This document shows positions 35,876-48,689 of a stretch of 64,000 nucleotides of DNA, one piece after another. Positions within the stretch are counted from its first letter, which is position 1, and each line of letters begins with the position of its first letter. Under the pieces are notes generated by a model. The model was not told the DNA's origin. It was given only the letters and a program-made list of their open reading frames with translations, and made no database searches. The DNA comes from Lepas anatifera. Taxonomy: Eukaryota; Arthropoda; Thecostraca; Lepadidae. The stretch lies in assembly GCA_034440635.1 (NCBI GenBank), contig JAOTON010001351.1, positions 1,515,501 through 1,579,500 of the forward strand, given 5' to 3'. Both the position numbers and the translations under genes were made by a program.

Positions 35876-36869
35876 GGTGCATTGACGTCGCATTGGCAGC
35901 GGCGCGGCAGAGGCGATCAGCTGACCAGCCGCTCGATAGCAGCACCGCCAGCGGCGGCGGCGGCCCCGGCCAGGTCGGGTTCCCCTGCCCCACCTCCAGA
36001 GACGCTCCGGATACCGCAGCCCACCGCTGCCTCCATCCAAAATGGCCCGTCAGCTTCACTTTGTATCGCGAGTCGATCAATGTCCCCCAAAGGTTACAGA
36101 AACCGGTCATGATGGAGGGGTCACCCCGCTGTCGTGGTCGTCACTAATTGGGTCTGGTTGGCAGGCCCGGGTCACGTCTGGTTGCCACGCTCTCTCGCCG
36201 GGAATTAAATATCAAGTCTGCTGACGTCAGGTCGGTCGGCATGGACCAGAAAGAGGCTGGCTGACCAATTTCACCACCGAGCCAAGTCGATCTTCTATTG
36301 CGAGCAAGTCCGCAATGCAATATCATTTGCGCCTCCAGCGTGCCACTACTCGGCAGACAATGCAGCCTCTGTACTGCGGTGCCGTCGATCCCGTTTTCAC
36401 TGGCGAACCCAGCAGAAAAATCTTCATCACACTGCCAGGTTTGGAAAGTCCGGAGCTCAAATACGGAGGACAAGAAGAAGCTTGTGTCTGTATAAATTTG
36501 GTACTTGACAAAACGCAACCAGGAAGGTGGGTTCCAATTTGTTTGGGGGTGTCCGGGCACTCCCAATCAAATCAGGAATCATGCTAAAATATCCATGCAT
36601 TCTTATAGTTATCATGCTCGAAGCTTCAAGAGGTTTTCATTTTATTAAAAATGGTGGTACTAGTGCTAAATCAGCCTTGGTGATATACTTATCACAATAC
36701 GGCAGAAGTTTACGATTTTTATCATGCTAGCGCCGCCTTTCTTGTTTAAAGCCCCGACGTTTCAACACAGTCCCGCATTTCGCGAGCGCCCAGTTTTCGG
36801 ATAACCTGGTGTTGAGTTTGAAAAAGATGCTGACATTTCACTGTCTTTGTATCACTGCTGACTGTTCAC

Positions 36870-37065
36870 CACTGGCGAATCCAAGGGGGGCCAGAGGGGT
36901 CATGGCTCCTTCAAAATCTAAAATAGTGTCCTTTGGCTACCCCCACAAGGATTACGTTTTAACTGCTTTGTCTTAAAGAATACGATGTTTTCGCGATTTA
37001 TTCTCAATTTAGCCCCCAAACCTTGTTTTGGCCCCTCCAAAAGGTTGGTCCTGGATCAGCCAATG
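36870..37065. mobile_element. 196-bp hAT-type MITE
   Basis: Starts CACTGGCGAATCCAAGG and ends with the inverse of CATTGGCTGATCCAGG. Flanking 8-mers ctgttcac and ccgtgcac match at 6 of 8. Confidence 0.6.
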
Positions 37066-37305
37066 CCGTGCACTTCCGAACTTATTTGCATCAGCTGCCT
37101 ACAGAGCGGTTTAGCGTGACGGCATTTGATCACAACATTACTTTCTCAGTGTTCCAACGTTGGCTCTTGTCCCAGGGACACTCAAAGTATATATCTGGCA
37201 TCACCAGGGACCACGTCCTCACTATACAATCCGCTGTTCCTAATTTTGGTCCCGTCGTCACTCGGTTGTGTTGACAAGACCATCGCCGGGAAACCCAGCA
37301 CGAAC

Positions 37306-37474
37306 CCGCGAGGCGATTCTTGGTCCTGGCACTGGGCCCCGCGAGGCGACTTTTGGTCCTGGCACTGGGCCCCGCGAGGCAACCGTTGGTCCTGGCACTG
37401 AGCCCCGCGAGGCGACTTTTGGTCCTGGCACTGGGCCCCGCGAGGCGACTTTTGGTCCTGGCACTGGGCCCACA
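37306..37474. repeat. 33-bp tandem array, about 5 copies
   Basis: Unit GGCGACTTTTGGTCCTGGCA followed by CTGGGCCCCGCGA. Open in several frames because the period is a multiple of 3; no protein called. Confidence 0.93.
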
Positions 37475-37660
37475 CTTTAGAGGCAGACAAAGGTGCCTTG
37501 CACAGAACGCATTATAAAAAAGCCCTTAACTAACTAACTAACGGGAAATGCACGCTCTGATAGTGGGTCGGGGTCTCCATGACAAGTCTCTTGATGGCTT
37601 TAGTGAGGCTCTGACTAAAAAACCGAACTTGGAGGAACTTGGACAAAATTTGTTTAAGAA
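37475..37660 (+). mobile_element. SINE 3' fragments
   Basis: 37475-37543 matches the SINE end at 8456-8523 and finishes in (AACT)n. It is followed at 37564-37660 by a block ('gggtcggggtctccatgac' to 'ggacaaaatttgtt') that matches 45681-45775 of the tRNA-headed SINE. Confidence 0.65.
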
Positions 37661-38042
37661 GGTGCGACATACCCGTCAAACCAGAACGTAGCGTGGCAGG
37701 AAGAATGAGCACATCATTCCAAGTTATCATGCACACTACTGAAACAAGATTAGCTGAATATTGCAATCTCTTCAGGCCTTCCTGAAAAATTCCCGTTCGC
37801 GTGTTTGATACAGGAATCTACTTGCATTGCACAAATAGAGCACAAACTTATTTTATCATATTGAATATGTGATGCAAATAAGCGCTGCCTTTATTTAAGC
37901 AGGGTCAAAGATAACAAGGCAAGTTTTTTGTGTTCTTTCAACACCGTTCGAGTGAAATACGAGGGAGGAAAATAAAGATATGGTAAGAGCATCCAACTAA
38001 AAACAACATAAAACAGTTAGGTGAGAACGTTGATGGAGTGTT

Positions 38043-38655
38043 TTAACACGTGCATTGACGGGGGCCCCCTCGGGTTTTTCGGAGATAACATAAAAATGGC
38101 GGCGCGTAGCGTCGCCATATTTGGCATACCTTTTTTCTCATCATTTTGACAACTTTATCAAAATTTTAAGGCTAGGTCATCTCAGGTCAGGTCACCAGTA
38201 CAGATCAAGTGACCTGACCTAAAAAAGTTTAAGATACCATAAGTCGGAACAGGGTGAACTTATCCGATTGAAACTCATATCACATAATATCCCCATCGAG
38301 TTCTCTAAAAAGTTTTTCAGTATTTCTTATATCAATGACCTGGTCAGGTACGAGCCATGACCTCTCCATTGGAAATACATGGGAAAAATGGTTTTAACTG
38401 AATAACTTAGTAACGGATGATGATATAGCGTTTATTTTAAATGCATTACATTTGCCTGGTCTTTGCGGTTCTAAAGATTTACATTGACCTAATTTGACCT
38501 TGATCTGACCTCAGGTCAGGTCAATTCCTTGCTTTGACCTAGCAAGGTCATATCATATATCATTCGATTCGGCTTGCTGCGAGGATTCATATGGTTTAAA
38601 TTATTTTGCTCTATCTAAGCTTATTCAGATGAAATGACCAAAAACTTTCATTTAC
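38043..38655 (+). mobile_element. TTAA family A element, 3'-truncated, empty internal site
   Basis: Starts TTAACACGTGCATTGACGGG and follows family A for about 610 bp. Its internal TTAA (38229-38232, 'aaaagtttaagata') is unoccupied, showing the sequence before nesting. The right end is replaced by the 60-bp array at 38659. Confidence 0.82.
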
Positions 38656-38658
38656 TGT

Positions 38659-38892
38659 ACTGGGAAAAGGCCTGCCCGAGGGTGGGGAGGAGACTGGCCT
38701 GAGTGCCATTGAGCCTGCACTGGGAAAATGCTTGCCCGAGGGCGGGGAGAAGACTGGCCTCAGTGCCACTGAGGAAAAGGCCTGCCCGAGGGGTAGGGAG
38801 AAGACTGGCCTGAGTGCCATTGAGCCTGCACTGGGAAAAGGCCTGCCCGAGGGTGGGGAGGAGACTGGCCTGAGTGCCTCTGAGCCTGGACG
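38659..38892. repeat. 60-bp tandem array, about 4 copies
   Basis: Unit ACTGGGAAAAGGCCTGCCCG followed by 'agggtggggaggagactggcctgagtgcc' and 'tgagcctgc'. The third copy is shortened. It abuts the truncated end of a family A element. Confidence 0.92.
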
Positions 38893-39139
38893 CTGCCAAC
38901 CATGATCAAATCGCACTTTTATATATTAATTTCTTATTATGTATTTGGCAGGATTGTGCGAGAGCCAGCTGTGACTACTGTAATTCCCGATTCACTCTGA
39001 TCTGCGGAAAAGTTCGAGGAAAAATGGTAGATAGGCTGAATAACACACAGGCTTGATGTGTGAGAAATACGCGTATTGTCAATCTTATTATGTAGGACTT
39101 GAACGTTATTTTTCCAGAAGTAATATTAAATTAACTTCT

Positions 39140-39345
39140 AGGTTTTTTCAGGGTTATTTTCTGCTAACGTGAAAAGGTATTTTTCGGATATTTCGAATCT
39201 ATTTGATAATGCTTTTTCAACGGAGGGTATAACATTGTGCAATGATTTAACATTTATACGCTGAAAAAGAATCATCAAATATATTCGAAATATCCGAAAC
39301 ATACCTTTTTCACTTTACTAGAAACTGAATCCTGAAAAAGTCTAA
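39140..39345. mobile_element. foldback element, about 200 bp
   Basis: A long imperfect hairpin: the left arm around 39166-39208 ('gtgaaaaggtatttttcgg', 'atatttcgaat') and the right arm around 39277-39313 are inverse copies. The pairing extends outward to 'ttttttcagg'/'cctgaaaaag' near both edges. Non-coding. Confidence 0.7.
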
Positions 39346-39973
39346 AAGTCCATCTTTATGCTGGTTCATGTCTAGCAGGTTAGATTGTGCAGCTTCAGGC
39401 ACTGCCACAAAAAATTCAAAGTGCAATTTTCTACCTCAAATGAGATATCATCTACATAGACGTAAAAGTAATGAATATTTCACCTGAGCTAAATTCAAAG
39501 ACCTTAAAGTTTGAGCTGTAAGATTAAATGAGAACGTGGCAATGGCAGACATCTTCTTAACCAAACCAATGACTATAATTCTACTGAACTCAAATGATGT
39601 GCGCAGAGACAAGAAACCAAAAAATCAAGAGTTTTTAAACTAACTCAGATCATTGATAATATTCAAGGACTACCACGACGTTTTTTTCCACTGGCACTGA
39701 CGTAGTTTCAATGATTGCTTTACTAACTTTGACGTCAACGGGCTGTTGGGGATAAAAATTCCTCCTGACCCGGTGCACAGTCAAAGTTCTTATCTATATA
39801 TTGGATCCGCCATATCCTCAGAAACTTAACACCGCGAAGAGCCTTTTACCTTGTGAATATTATCCCTTTGGCAGGGCAGTTCCTGTTCTCTAGCGTCCCG
39901 GTGTTTTGTATTATTATCGTCATTGTGTGTCCGCTGCACTCTGCTATGATAAGATGCAGAATATTTGAATATG

Positions 39974-39974
<1 letters not shown>

Positions 39975-40015
<41 letters not shown>
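39975..40015. repeat. (AT)n microsatellite
   Basis: About 20 AT units. Confidence 0.95.
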
Positions 40016-40018
<3 letters not shown>

Positions 40019-40599
40019 TGCGTTTATATATCGTTGTGACAAAACGTAGTCTCAGTATACTAAAGGCAAGTCAACACAACACCTATCACAAAAACACACA
40101 AGTAAGCACACTAAAACAGGATACTTCTATCATAGAGCGGGAGCTGTGTGAGCTGTTTGGTATGTATGTTGATTACAAGTGATGTTTTATATATATATAA
40201 TATTTGAACATATATGAGCAAGCAGATATGTCATGTATTTCTGCTTCCAAAATGTGATACCTACTTGTTTTTCAGGAAGTATATATACAGGGTTCGAGTG
40301 GTATCTATCCAATTTTCGGAGCAAAATAAAAGCCTTTTCATTTTGCGTGCGTGTATGCTTGGATGGAGATGGGGTGTGGGGGGGTGGGATCAGCTGAATA
40401 TTGTACCATCCACAGTGTTTGTAGTATCGCAGGCCCACGGACCTCGAGAAGATCTCCAGCCCGGCTGTCTAAAGTCAATCCGTTTCCATTCCCGAAGTTT
40501 CCCCTTCTATTTTGTCCCAAAAAACTGTTGTTAGGAATAAGGAAACAGTTCTCCAGATCACATTAGAGGTGATATGTAGGCTCCCGACTCCCAAACAAA

Positions 40600-42320
40600 A
40601 TGAGATTCGGTGGAAAATTAGAAATTTACCAATAGAAAATGAATAATAAAATTAAAAAAGACATCTGCTTGCTAATCATAGGTCGTACAGGGCACTTTAT
40701 GGAAACTCTCATCAACCTGCCGTCTCAGAATCGGTTCCGATGGGGTGGCCGATGACACGGAAATCCTACTTTTTTAGTCATCCTAACCTTCCGTCGTTGA
40801 GAGTTTCACTTTCTTAAGGAGTGGCTCAGCGTCGAGCCCATCGCTTCCATCAGCGGCTATCTGCGTAGGAACGACACACATGGCTGGGCTAGCCCGGGGT
40901 TCATGCAGTTGTGCATCATCATCGCTCTTCGCCTCCTCCAAGCTGTCACTACTTTAATTCACTAGCTGGAAGGTGCTATTGAATCGTAAATGTCTTTAAC
41001 TGCACCAGATTTGCGAAAGTTGTAAAAGCCAAAAACGGGCAGACATTGCAAATCTTATTTCATAAAACCAGTGCCGTTTTCAATTAATTCACCAGTCCAA
41101 AAATGTTTTACACCAAGAACAGCAGCGTATGAAGCAGATTAGTTCGTTGAACTATGTCGCTAGTTCTACTGCGAACTCGACCTCCACCTTCAACAAAATC
41201 AAATGATTGAACGGCGGACGAGAGAACAAAACTCTGGCAAAAGCCCACACGATTGGGACTGTCGAGAAAACGTACCCATGGCTTCCACTGAAGTAAAATG
41301 ATGATGGAAGTTCCACCCTATGGGAAAGGACACAAGAAAAAAGCCTTCAGAACCAGGGCGGAGTAAAATAAAAACGGAAGTACTATAATGTGGGAAAGGA
41401 GTCTATCCATGCCTACAGAATCGGACTAATACCGGTATTACCTCCAAAGCCAGCCTTTCATCACACTGGATGCTTTCGCCCTAGGGCGGGGCTAGTTCAA
41501 GGGCGAACTTGATTTTCTTTGGAAAACTTCACCGGCCTAACTGAGGGCTAAATGCCTCCTGCTATTACTTGCATTGTAAAATGAACAAACTGGAAAATAT
41601 TCTGATTGCGTAAAAAAGTCGTTAATTCGGCTGCAGTACGTAATGAAGAGGCGAGAGAGTGGGAGAATAGACTTTGTCTGCCTGCGACATTTTCCTTCTC
41701 GTATTGTTACGAAGCGCCGCCGAGTCTGTTGTGCAAAACTCACAGAATCAGTGGCATTAGTGATAGGCAAGTTGCGGCTCGCAACGAGCGCGTCTTTTTG
41801 TTTCTGAATAAGTCTGAATGTTGCCGCCCCCTTTCGGGCAGGCGCAGACGGTGGCAAAAAAATGCTGCTGGAAGCGACGTCAGGTACATGAAAAATGATA
41901 CATTCAAACGTATATGATTCATCTGCCCTTCCCTTTCCAGCATGTTCAGAAAACTCCCGCACGTCTCAAGACGAGGTCTAGTTCGAAGCCTGGTAGCCAT
42001 ATAGTGGATGATACTTACGCCAACTAAGGCCGTTTCGGCCCAGGAATTTCTTCTCTTCACTGTTCCATATAAACTCCAGCAATCCTTGCACTTTGGGGGA
42101 GGCATAGTCAGTATATGCTACCACGTTCTTGCGTCCGTTTCACCTCAAAGCACAAAACACACAGTTAAAAAAGCTCAGCTCGAGCACCCGCACCCACACA
42201 CGACCACTCTCGCGACAACAGCGCCACACTCTCCCGGCCGGCGAAAATATCAACGACCGACCGATCGACGCCAGAGGCACCACCAGAGAAAGAGCTGGTA
42301 CTTGTACTTGTTCACTAGTC
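40600..42320 (+). other. no supported gene; possible 5' exon at its end
   Basis: No repeats or domains are recognised across most of this stretch. At 42322 a strong splice donor (AGTCGgtaagt) follows a GC-rich, ATG-poor segment (about 42170-42321). This is compatible with a 5' untranslated exon joined to the acceptor at 46782 in front of the GT31 coding exon. The link is inference only. Confidence 0.2.
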
Positions 42321-42607
42321 GGTAAGTATTTTTTATTGGTTCTTACAATACAGAATTAGACGCCATTCTTGCAGTAATTTGCTAGAAGAGAAATACAACA
42401 TTATTTTCGGAGTTTAAATAATTAATACGGTGTGGACTGCAATCACGAGAAGCTGATCACGTCTAGACTGTCCAAGTACCAAGATCGCTGTTTTCCGTGA
42501 CCTCTACTGTTGGAATGCAGCAATGCGGAATTTCGAAACTAAGTGACAGAATACAGTGAACTCCTGCATAGAAGATCAGGGAGTTGTTATAGTATTTTCA
42601 CGTCGGG

Positions 42608-42746
42608 AAGTGGCTCCCTGGAATAATTTTCTTATCTTCAAAATGTGATACATCGGGGTAGCATGGAACCTTGGACAAGTGGCTCCCTGGAATAATGTTC
42701 TTATCTTCAAAATGTTATACATCGGGATGCATGGAACCTTGGACAT
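42608..42746. repeat. 69-bp tandem duplication
   Basis: Two copies of 'aagtggctccctggaataat....cttatcttcaaaatg.tatacatcggg...catggaaccttggac'. Confidence 0.85.
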
Positions 42747-43316
42747 GGGACGGTAAAAGACGCAGGGAAGCAGGCTCACACTGGAAGATCCCCACCATTC
42801 GCATTTCTTTCTTTGGGTCTTAGGAAGGAATCTGGTGACGGCCCAGGGCTGCGCTGCCCCCTTAAAACCGACTATGCATGCTGTAAAGAATACCGATATG
42901 CTAACATTGGCTATATTTTTTCAGCATTCATGGCTCTTGAGAAGGAATGTGGTGCGTGGCAGGTAAGGGGTTAAAGTAAGCTTTGCTCCAACAAAAAAAT
43001 CACTCATCAAAATTGCATTTAAAATGCTATCTCTCTATCATGTTTTTGTGCGGTTCAGTTTGGTGCAATTTGTTATTTAATTCAAGTCAGCTTGTTATGA
43101 TCTCCTTGCTTTAATTGCTCTGGGTTTGTTGATTTGTCATCTGTTGAGTTCAAGTTTGGGCTTATAAAATTAAAGGCTTCAAGTGAAGGGCGGTAACATT
43201 TAGCATTTAGCAGTGACATTTAGCACAAACAATGTTTACCACAAGTAACATTTAGCGTTAACATCATGAAAGCAATATGATGTTAAAAAGCAGCCCTCAC
43301 CACATCGTGAAGCCTG

Positions 43317-43515
43317 GCCGGGTGTATAGGGCAACCTCCGATATATATATATATATTTTTTCTTATTCTTCTTTTTTGCCGGGTGTATAGTGCAACCTCC
43401 GATATCCATCTCGGCGGGTGTATAGTGCAACATCCGATATCCATCTCGGCGGGTGTATAGTGCAGCCTCCGATATCCATCTCGGCGGGTGTATAGTGCAG
43501 CCTCCGATATCCATT
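43317..43515. repeat. 35-bp array, about 5 copies, with (TA)n insert
   Basis: Unit CGGCGGGTGTATAGTGCAGC followed by CTCCGATATCCATCT. The first copy is separated by a short TA/T-rich run at 43341-43375. Confidence 0.9.
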
Positions 43516-43898
43516 TTTAATTCAGGACTGAGTGATATTGCGGCTCTAGGCGTTGGGAATTGCTACTCCTCCACAGATATGGCTTTTCGGAGAATAGAGA
43601 CGGTGGTGAGGAGAGAAATCGGGGGTAATACTCACACGCGAAGTTCATTTACGCGACAAGCACAAATTTCTTTCATGTGGTGCCTCTACGGCACGTGGAA
43701 GTTGGTCGAAATATGAGACGTCGTGCCACATGAAGAAACTTTCGGGACTTGAGCGCCATCTATACCTAACTGATACCGACCAAGGCAGACTTTGGACAGA
43801 GATGCCAGACGGCGCTGGTGTAGCCCAAATGTCCAGTACAGGTTTAGGAGCGTCCAAAACATTGAAGAGTACAGGCTCACTTTTAAGCTACTCCTTTC

Positions 43899-44123
43899 CA
43901 TACGCAGATCCAGAGGGAAGGGTAAAGGGGGGCATGTGCCCCTCTGATCGATTCTCGGCGCCCCCTGAAATGGTCACGGCGCCCCCTGAAAAGTCGATGA
44001 CGCCCCTCTGAAATGTCGCTTCCCCCAGGAAGAGAAAATCGGCGCCTACCGATAGGATTTCGCGCCCACCTAATAGGCTTTGCCGGCTTTGCCCCATTGT
44101 TGGCAATCCTAGATCCGCCTATG
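43899..44123. mobile_element. 225-bp hAT-type MITE
   Basis: Starts CATACGCAGATCCAG and ends with the inverse of CATAGGCGGATCTAGG. Flanking 8-mers ctcctttc (43891-43898) and cttctttc (44124-44131) match at 7 of 8. Contains 'gccccctgaaa..gtc' direct repeats shared with 13.8 kb. Confidence 0.78.
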
Positions 44124-44273
44124 CTTCTTTCTAGTCAACACCATAGGGTTAATGGCTAATAACACTGGTCAACAGCCAAAATGGATCCGGCACGTGAACA
44201 CCTGTTTCTGCCTATTTCGATACCACTAATTTCAAAATTACATAGCCGGAGGCGGTTCCGAAGCAATGGCAGG

Positions 44274-45016
<743 letters not shown>

Positions 45017-45426
45017 ATGACAGGAGAGGCTCAAGCCCCTAGCCTCCCCCTCGGAATGGAGTCCTGGACTCGCCATTGCCTTTGGCACCTTGTTATCATA
45101 TATAATATTTGGTTTGGAGCATGGTGTGGCTACTTTCGTCTCCCTGCTGTCCTGTGAGCAGTCTATTCGCTCCGAAGATGCAACCCTATTTCCTTTGAAC
45201 CCGCAAATCGAGTTGTTGGAACCACCTCTGTCAAATATTATGCAAAAGATGTAAATGAACATCACCTGAAATATTATTCATAGCATTGAAACATTCTAAT
45301 TGCAATAAACATTGTTACAAACGGAGTACAAATAACGCACCATACACGATCATACTCGGTTTGCGGATAAACCCTCTCTAAATACCGAGCTATAGCTCCG
45401 CCCTTGGTAGAGATATTTTATCCGCC

Positions 45427-45782
45427 GCCCCGGTAGCTCAGTTGGTAGAGCGTTGTGCTCCGGCCCGCTGTTTAGAAGCATGCAGTGGCAGTGCATGTCC
45501 AGGCTTGGGATCGCTGCCCCTTAGACGTTCCGGCGCTCAATAGTTTACCCGCGTACAGGTCGGCTGGCAACTGACTGGTGAGAGGGTGACCTGAGCGGGG
45601 CGGCCGTCGCTGTGCTTTCTGGAACGTTAAACTTTGGCTTCTAAATTAACCCTTCATTGTGGGAGTTGCTTGTTCGGGTGGTGGGGTCGGGGTCTCCATG
45701 ACAAGTCCCTTGATGACTTTGGTGAGACTCCGACTCCAACAGTCGAACTGGGAACAAGTTGGACAAAATTTATTATAAAAAT
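45427..45782 (+). mobile_element. tRNA-headed SINE, about 355 bp
   Basis: Head CCCCGGTAGCTCAGTTGGTA with a consensus A box (TAGCTCAGTTGG). The B box is weak. The 3' half (45681-45775, 'ggtcggggtctccatgacaag') is shared with 37564-37660. Ends in an A/T-rich tail. Confidence 0.75.
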
Positions 45783-46186
45783 ATCCAAAATGTCAGAAAA
45801 TCTGTCAAATCTACTATACGTGAAAGTCAAAAATTTTACATGGACTATTACAAACAGTTTTGCAGATATTCCGGAAGGTATGACGGGTAGGCAGAATCCT
45901 CCCTCTCCCTGACATAGGAATAAGGCCCCCTAATTGTCGGTCCGGATTGGCTCGAGGCACGCACATAGGGGTTCTAGTCGTAGCCAGTGTGCCTGAAGGT
46001 ACCGTGGTCAATGAGGAGCGTGCCTGTTTTGTGTAAGATAGGCCACTTGGTGTCAGCTGGAGCAAGAAGTTGAAGCGGGCTCCGATAACTGTGGCAGTCT
46101 TCCCACTGCAAAGCCGGCGGCGGGGCCCATCAGCATCATCACACATATATATCTGACCCCTTGTCTATGTATGTGCATACATACAT

Positions 46187-46233
46187 GCTAGAACTCCATT
46201 CGGTATGCATTGCCTACCGAATGGATTTCTAGC
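46187..46233. repeat. 19-bp inverted repeat hairpin
   Basis: GCTAGAACTCCATTCGGTA at 46187-46205 pairs with TACCGAATGGATTTCTAGC at 46215-46233 with two mismatches. Confidence 0.8.
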
Positions 46234-46780
46234 ACTAAAACGCTGAAAGGCGCAAGCCACCAATGCGATGATATTTAACCACGAATATCACCAAAAGTCA
46301 GCTATCGCACATCCGGCTGATTGGAAGCCGGGCGAAGGGTGACGTGGACACGCAGCGCCACCAACTTCAACCATTGGAGATGCCATTATTTACCCGTTAT
46401 GTTCCCATGGTCCCGGTCCGTCAGTATCGGCTCCTGTAACCAGACGATTACCCGCGAGAGACTTGTTTCATTCCGTAATGAGCCGAGGCGGGCATGGGAA
46501 GCCTGCAAGCGCTGTGAAAGCCAGTGGAGGATCCGGTGTGGGACGGCAGTCGGGCTGCGGCAGAGCTCGTCACAGAAGCCTGCCGGCCGCTCCCGAACAC
46601 ACGCAAGACTTTTTGGTGACCTGAAGCCTGTTTTTTGGCGGTGGGGTTTTCCTGTGCTTCATAGAAATAGAAGAAACGTTTGAAGAACGTTCAATGAAAT
46701 ATGAAGAAATATGATCGCAGTCAAGAACATGCGTATTAATATATGAGGAACACTCCTGCCTGGACCTCTTTTCCACTTCT

Positions 46781-46809
46781 AGCAAAAAAGGAAGTGAGAA
46801 GACCCTAAA
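46781..46809 (+). promoter_or_regulatory. possible 3' splice acceptor and start context of the GT31 gene
   Basis: A pyrimidine-rich stretch ending CTTCTAG (46776-46782) lies 27 bp before the first ATG, whose context AAAATGG is favourable. This would put a spliced 5' untranslated exon upstream and all coding sequence in one exon, common for this family. Confidence 0.4.
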
Positions 46810-48407
46810 ATGGCCTACCGCCAGAACATTAACAGGACCATGTCCATACTTATCTTCCTAGTGATGGCACAAGCGACGCTTCTCTTCTGGTTTCGAGACG
46901 AAAAGAGCAGCGCAGACGGAAGCTCGGGCGTGTTGCCCGTGCAAGAAGGCCGCGAGTCCTCAGTTCGACGTCGCTCGCTAGTGAGTTCATCTTACCGCCA
47001 TTTCGTGACTACCAGTTCGGAAAGGTCAGACTGGACTAGAAGCAACTTGATTATAGCAACCATGCCAGAAAACAGCAGCTCTATGTCTCAAAATACATTG
47101 GAAGTGAATTCAACCCGCTATGGAATCCTAAGCACCGGCTCAGGGGCGCTGGAGTTAGCTAGCATTGGAATCAAGAAACCATTCAGCAACATCAGATCAA
47201 TCAAACAGGCAACTGCAAATATGTCCAACACGTTGACCACGTCAGTTGGGAGTGACAGTGGTTCCAGCACGTTGACCACGTCAGTTGGGAGTGACAGTGG
47301 TTCCAGCAAGTTGACCACGTCAGTTGGGAGTGGCAGTGGTTCCAGCACGTCACGAGAACCAGCTCGGAAGCCGACTGTCAGTGACTCGGCGCTGGAGAGG
47401 CTGGAGGAGACGCGGCTGGCTTTGCAGGCAGAGGCTGCCAGCTCCGCCATGGCCTCTTGGCTCGCACCCCGCCTGCGGTTTGTTCCTTTGACGGCATTTG
47501 CACAGAGAGCATTGCATCTAGCGCACAGGTTCCCTCGGCTGGTGGCCGGCGCCAAGGACTGGCAACAGCTGGCGCTGCTGTCGTATGGAAGCGGAGGCTT
47601 CTCGGCGCTGCGCGGACCGCGCTGCTCCGGCTTCACCAGCCTGGCAGTAGTGGTGACCACGGCACCGGGCCACTTCCAGCAACGGCAGGCCATCCGAAAC
47701 AGCTGGGCGCACCAACTGAAACGCCGCAGCGTTTCCTTGGGGTTCATAGTGGGTATTACCGACAGTGACACTCAGCAAAAGCTGGTCACAGAGCATGGCG
47801 AAAATGGTGATATCATTCAGGGAAACTTTTGGGATTCATACCACAACCTGACCCTCAAAACGATAGCTATGCTTGAGTGGGTGGGCGTGCACTGCTCCAG
47901 GATCAACAGAGTGTTCAAAGTGGATGATGATGTAATGGTACACGTCCCCAACCTGCTAAAATTCTTACATAAACACAGATGGGTGAGAACAACTATGTTC
48001 GGTAAGAAGGCCTGTAAAAAAGCTCCCATTCGTGAGCCTTCAGATAAATATTTCGTTAGTGTATCTGAATTTGCTGAGGAGGTCTATCCAGATTATCTGA
48101 CAGGACCAGCTTATATTATTTCGGCGGACCTTGTGCCAGACCTTTTTGCGCTGCTCTTCTGACACGATTTCTAAGAATGGAAGATGTGTTCCTTACAGGG
48201 ATAGTTGCACCGAGAATAGGGGCAACCGTGAATAACGCAAACCCTATCTACAACGGACGTAGGCTGCTTGGATGTATCGTCGATGTCTCAATCACCATTC
48301 ACGAGGTATCCAAAAGGGATTTATATGTACTTAATGATCAAATTAAGAATGGTAGTGTAATATGTGTGGCGAAATCGACAGAAACTGGTGAGGAAAATAC
48401 AAGCTAG
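46810..48407 (+). CDS. beta-1,3-galactosyltransferase-like glycosyltransferase (GT31), with a frameshift
   Basis: GT31 enzymes transfer a sugar from a UDP-sugar in beta-1,3 linkage onto glycans in the Golgi lumen. The first frame (450 residues) has a short cytoplasmic tail and a membrane anchor around residues 11-29 (SILIFLVMAQATLLFWF), then a long Ser/Thr-rich stem with three copies of TLTTSVGSDSGSS. The catalytic domain starts near residue 275: VVVTTAPGHFQQRQAIRNSW, DSYHNLTLKT, the metal-binding KVDDDVMV (DxD type) and YPDYLTGPAYIIS. It stops early at 48160-48162. The missing C-terminal part is open in another frame up to 48407 and contains MEDVFLTG, the conserved EDV-x-x-G motif. A one-base loss near the T5 run at 48143-48147 explains the shift. 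No introns in the coding part. Acceptor sugar and exact family member cannot be told. It may be a sequencing error or a recent pseudogene. Confidence 0.9.
47230..47346 (+). repeat. 39-bp in-frame triplication in the GT31 stem
   Basis: Three 39-bp units, 13 codons each, encoding TLTTSVGSDSGSS with one or two changes in the third. Lies in the stem between anchor and catalytic domain, a region under weak constraint and likely O-glycosylated. Confidence 0.95.
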
Positions 48408-48599
48408 TCGTTATTGTGGTCACAATATATGTTTATCCTGACAAAGCTCTGGATTACGGGGATAGCAAGTAGATCAGCATAACGATGCACAGGATTTCCA
48501 GCCGCGCCAATTGAAAGGTGAAATTATATTTTATTATTTGGGGCCGCTGGTGGCATAGTCATTACCATTCAATCCTTATAACTTAACGATTACGATTGC

Positions 48600-48605
48600 A
48601 ATAAA
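48600..48605 (+). terminator. AATAAA, candidate polyadenylation signal of the GT31 gene
   Basis: First AATAAA after the restored stop at 48405-48407, about 195 bp downstream. Confidence 0.4.
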
Positions 48606-48689
48606 GTTGAAGAGTTTGATCATACGTATTGGGATTCACAAAGCAGCGGACAACATTAGATCAGCGTCATGTCAGCCCACCCTCAGCCC

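Noticed and set aside
35517..36147. Open frames of 160-206 residues on both strands
   Set aside because: By-products of the 33-bp array; the same DNA is open on four frames with only repeat content.
36144..36587. Overlapping frames of 90-140 residues on both strands
   Set aside because: Non-repetitive, but the two strands compete and I recognise no family or splice sites; left uncalled.
41537..42105. Frames of 103-141 residues on both strands
   Set aside because: Overlapping on both strands, no domain, no splice support.
45814..46146. 110-residue minus-strand frame
   Set aside because: No domain recognised and it begins in SINE-adjacent sequence; not enough support.
46321..46683. 120-residue frame upstream of the GT31 gene
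   Set aside because: No recognisable domain, Arg/Trp-rich composition and competing minus-strand frame; probably intron or 5' flank.
47118..47771. 217-residue minus-strand frame
   Set aside because: Antisense shadow of the GT31 coding exon.
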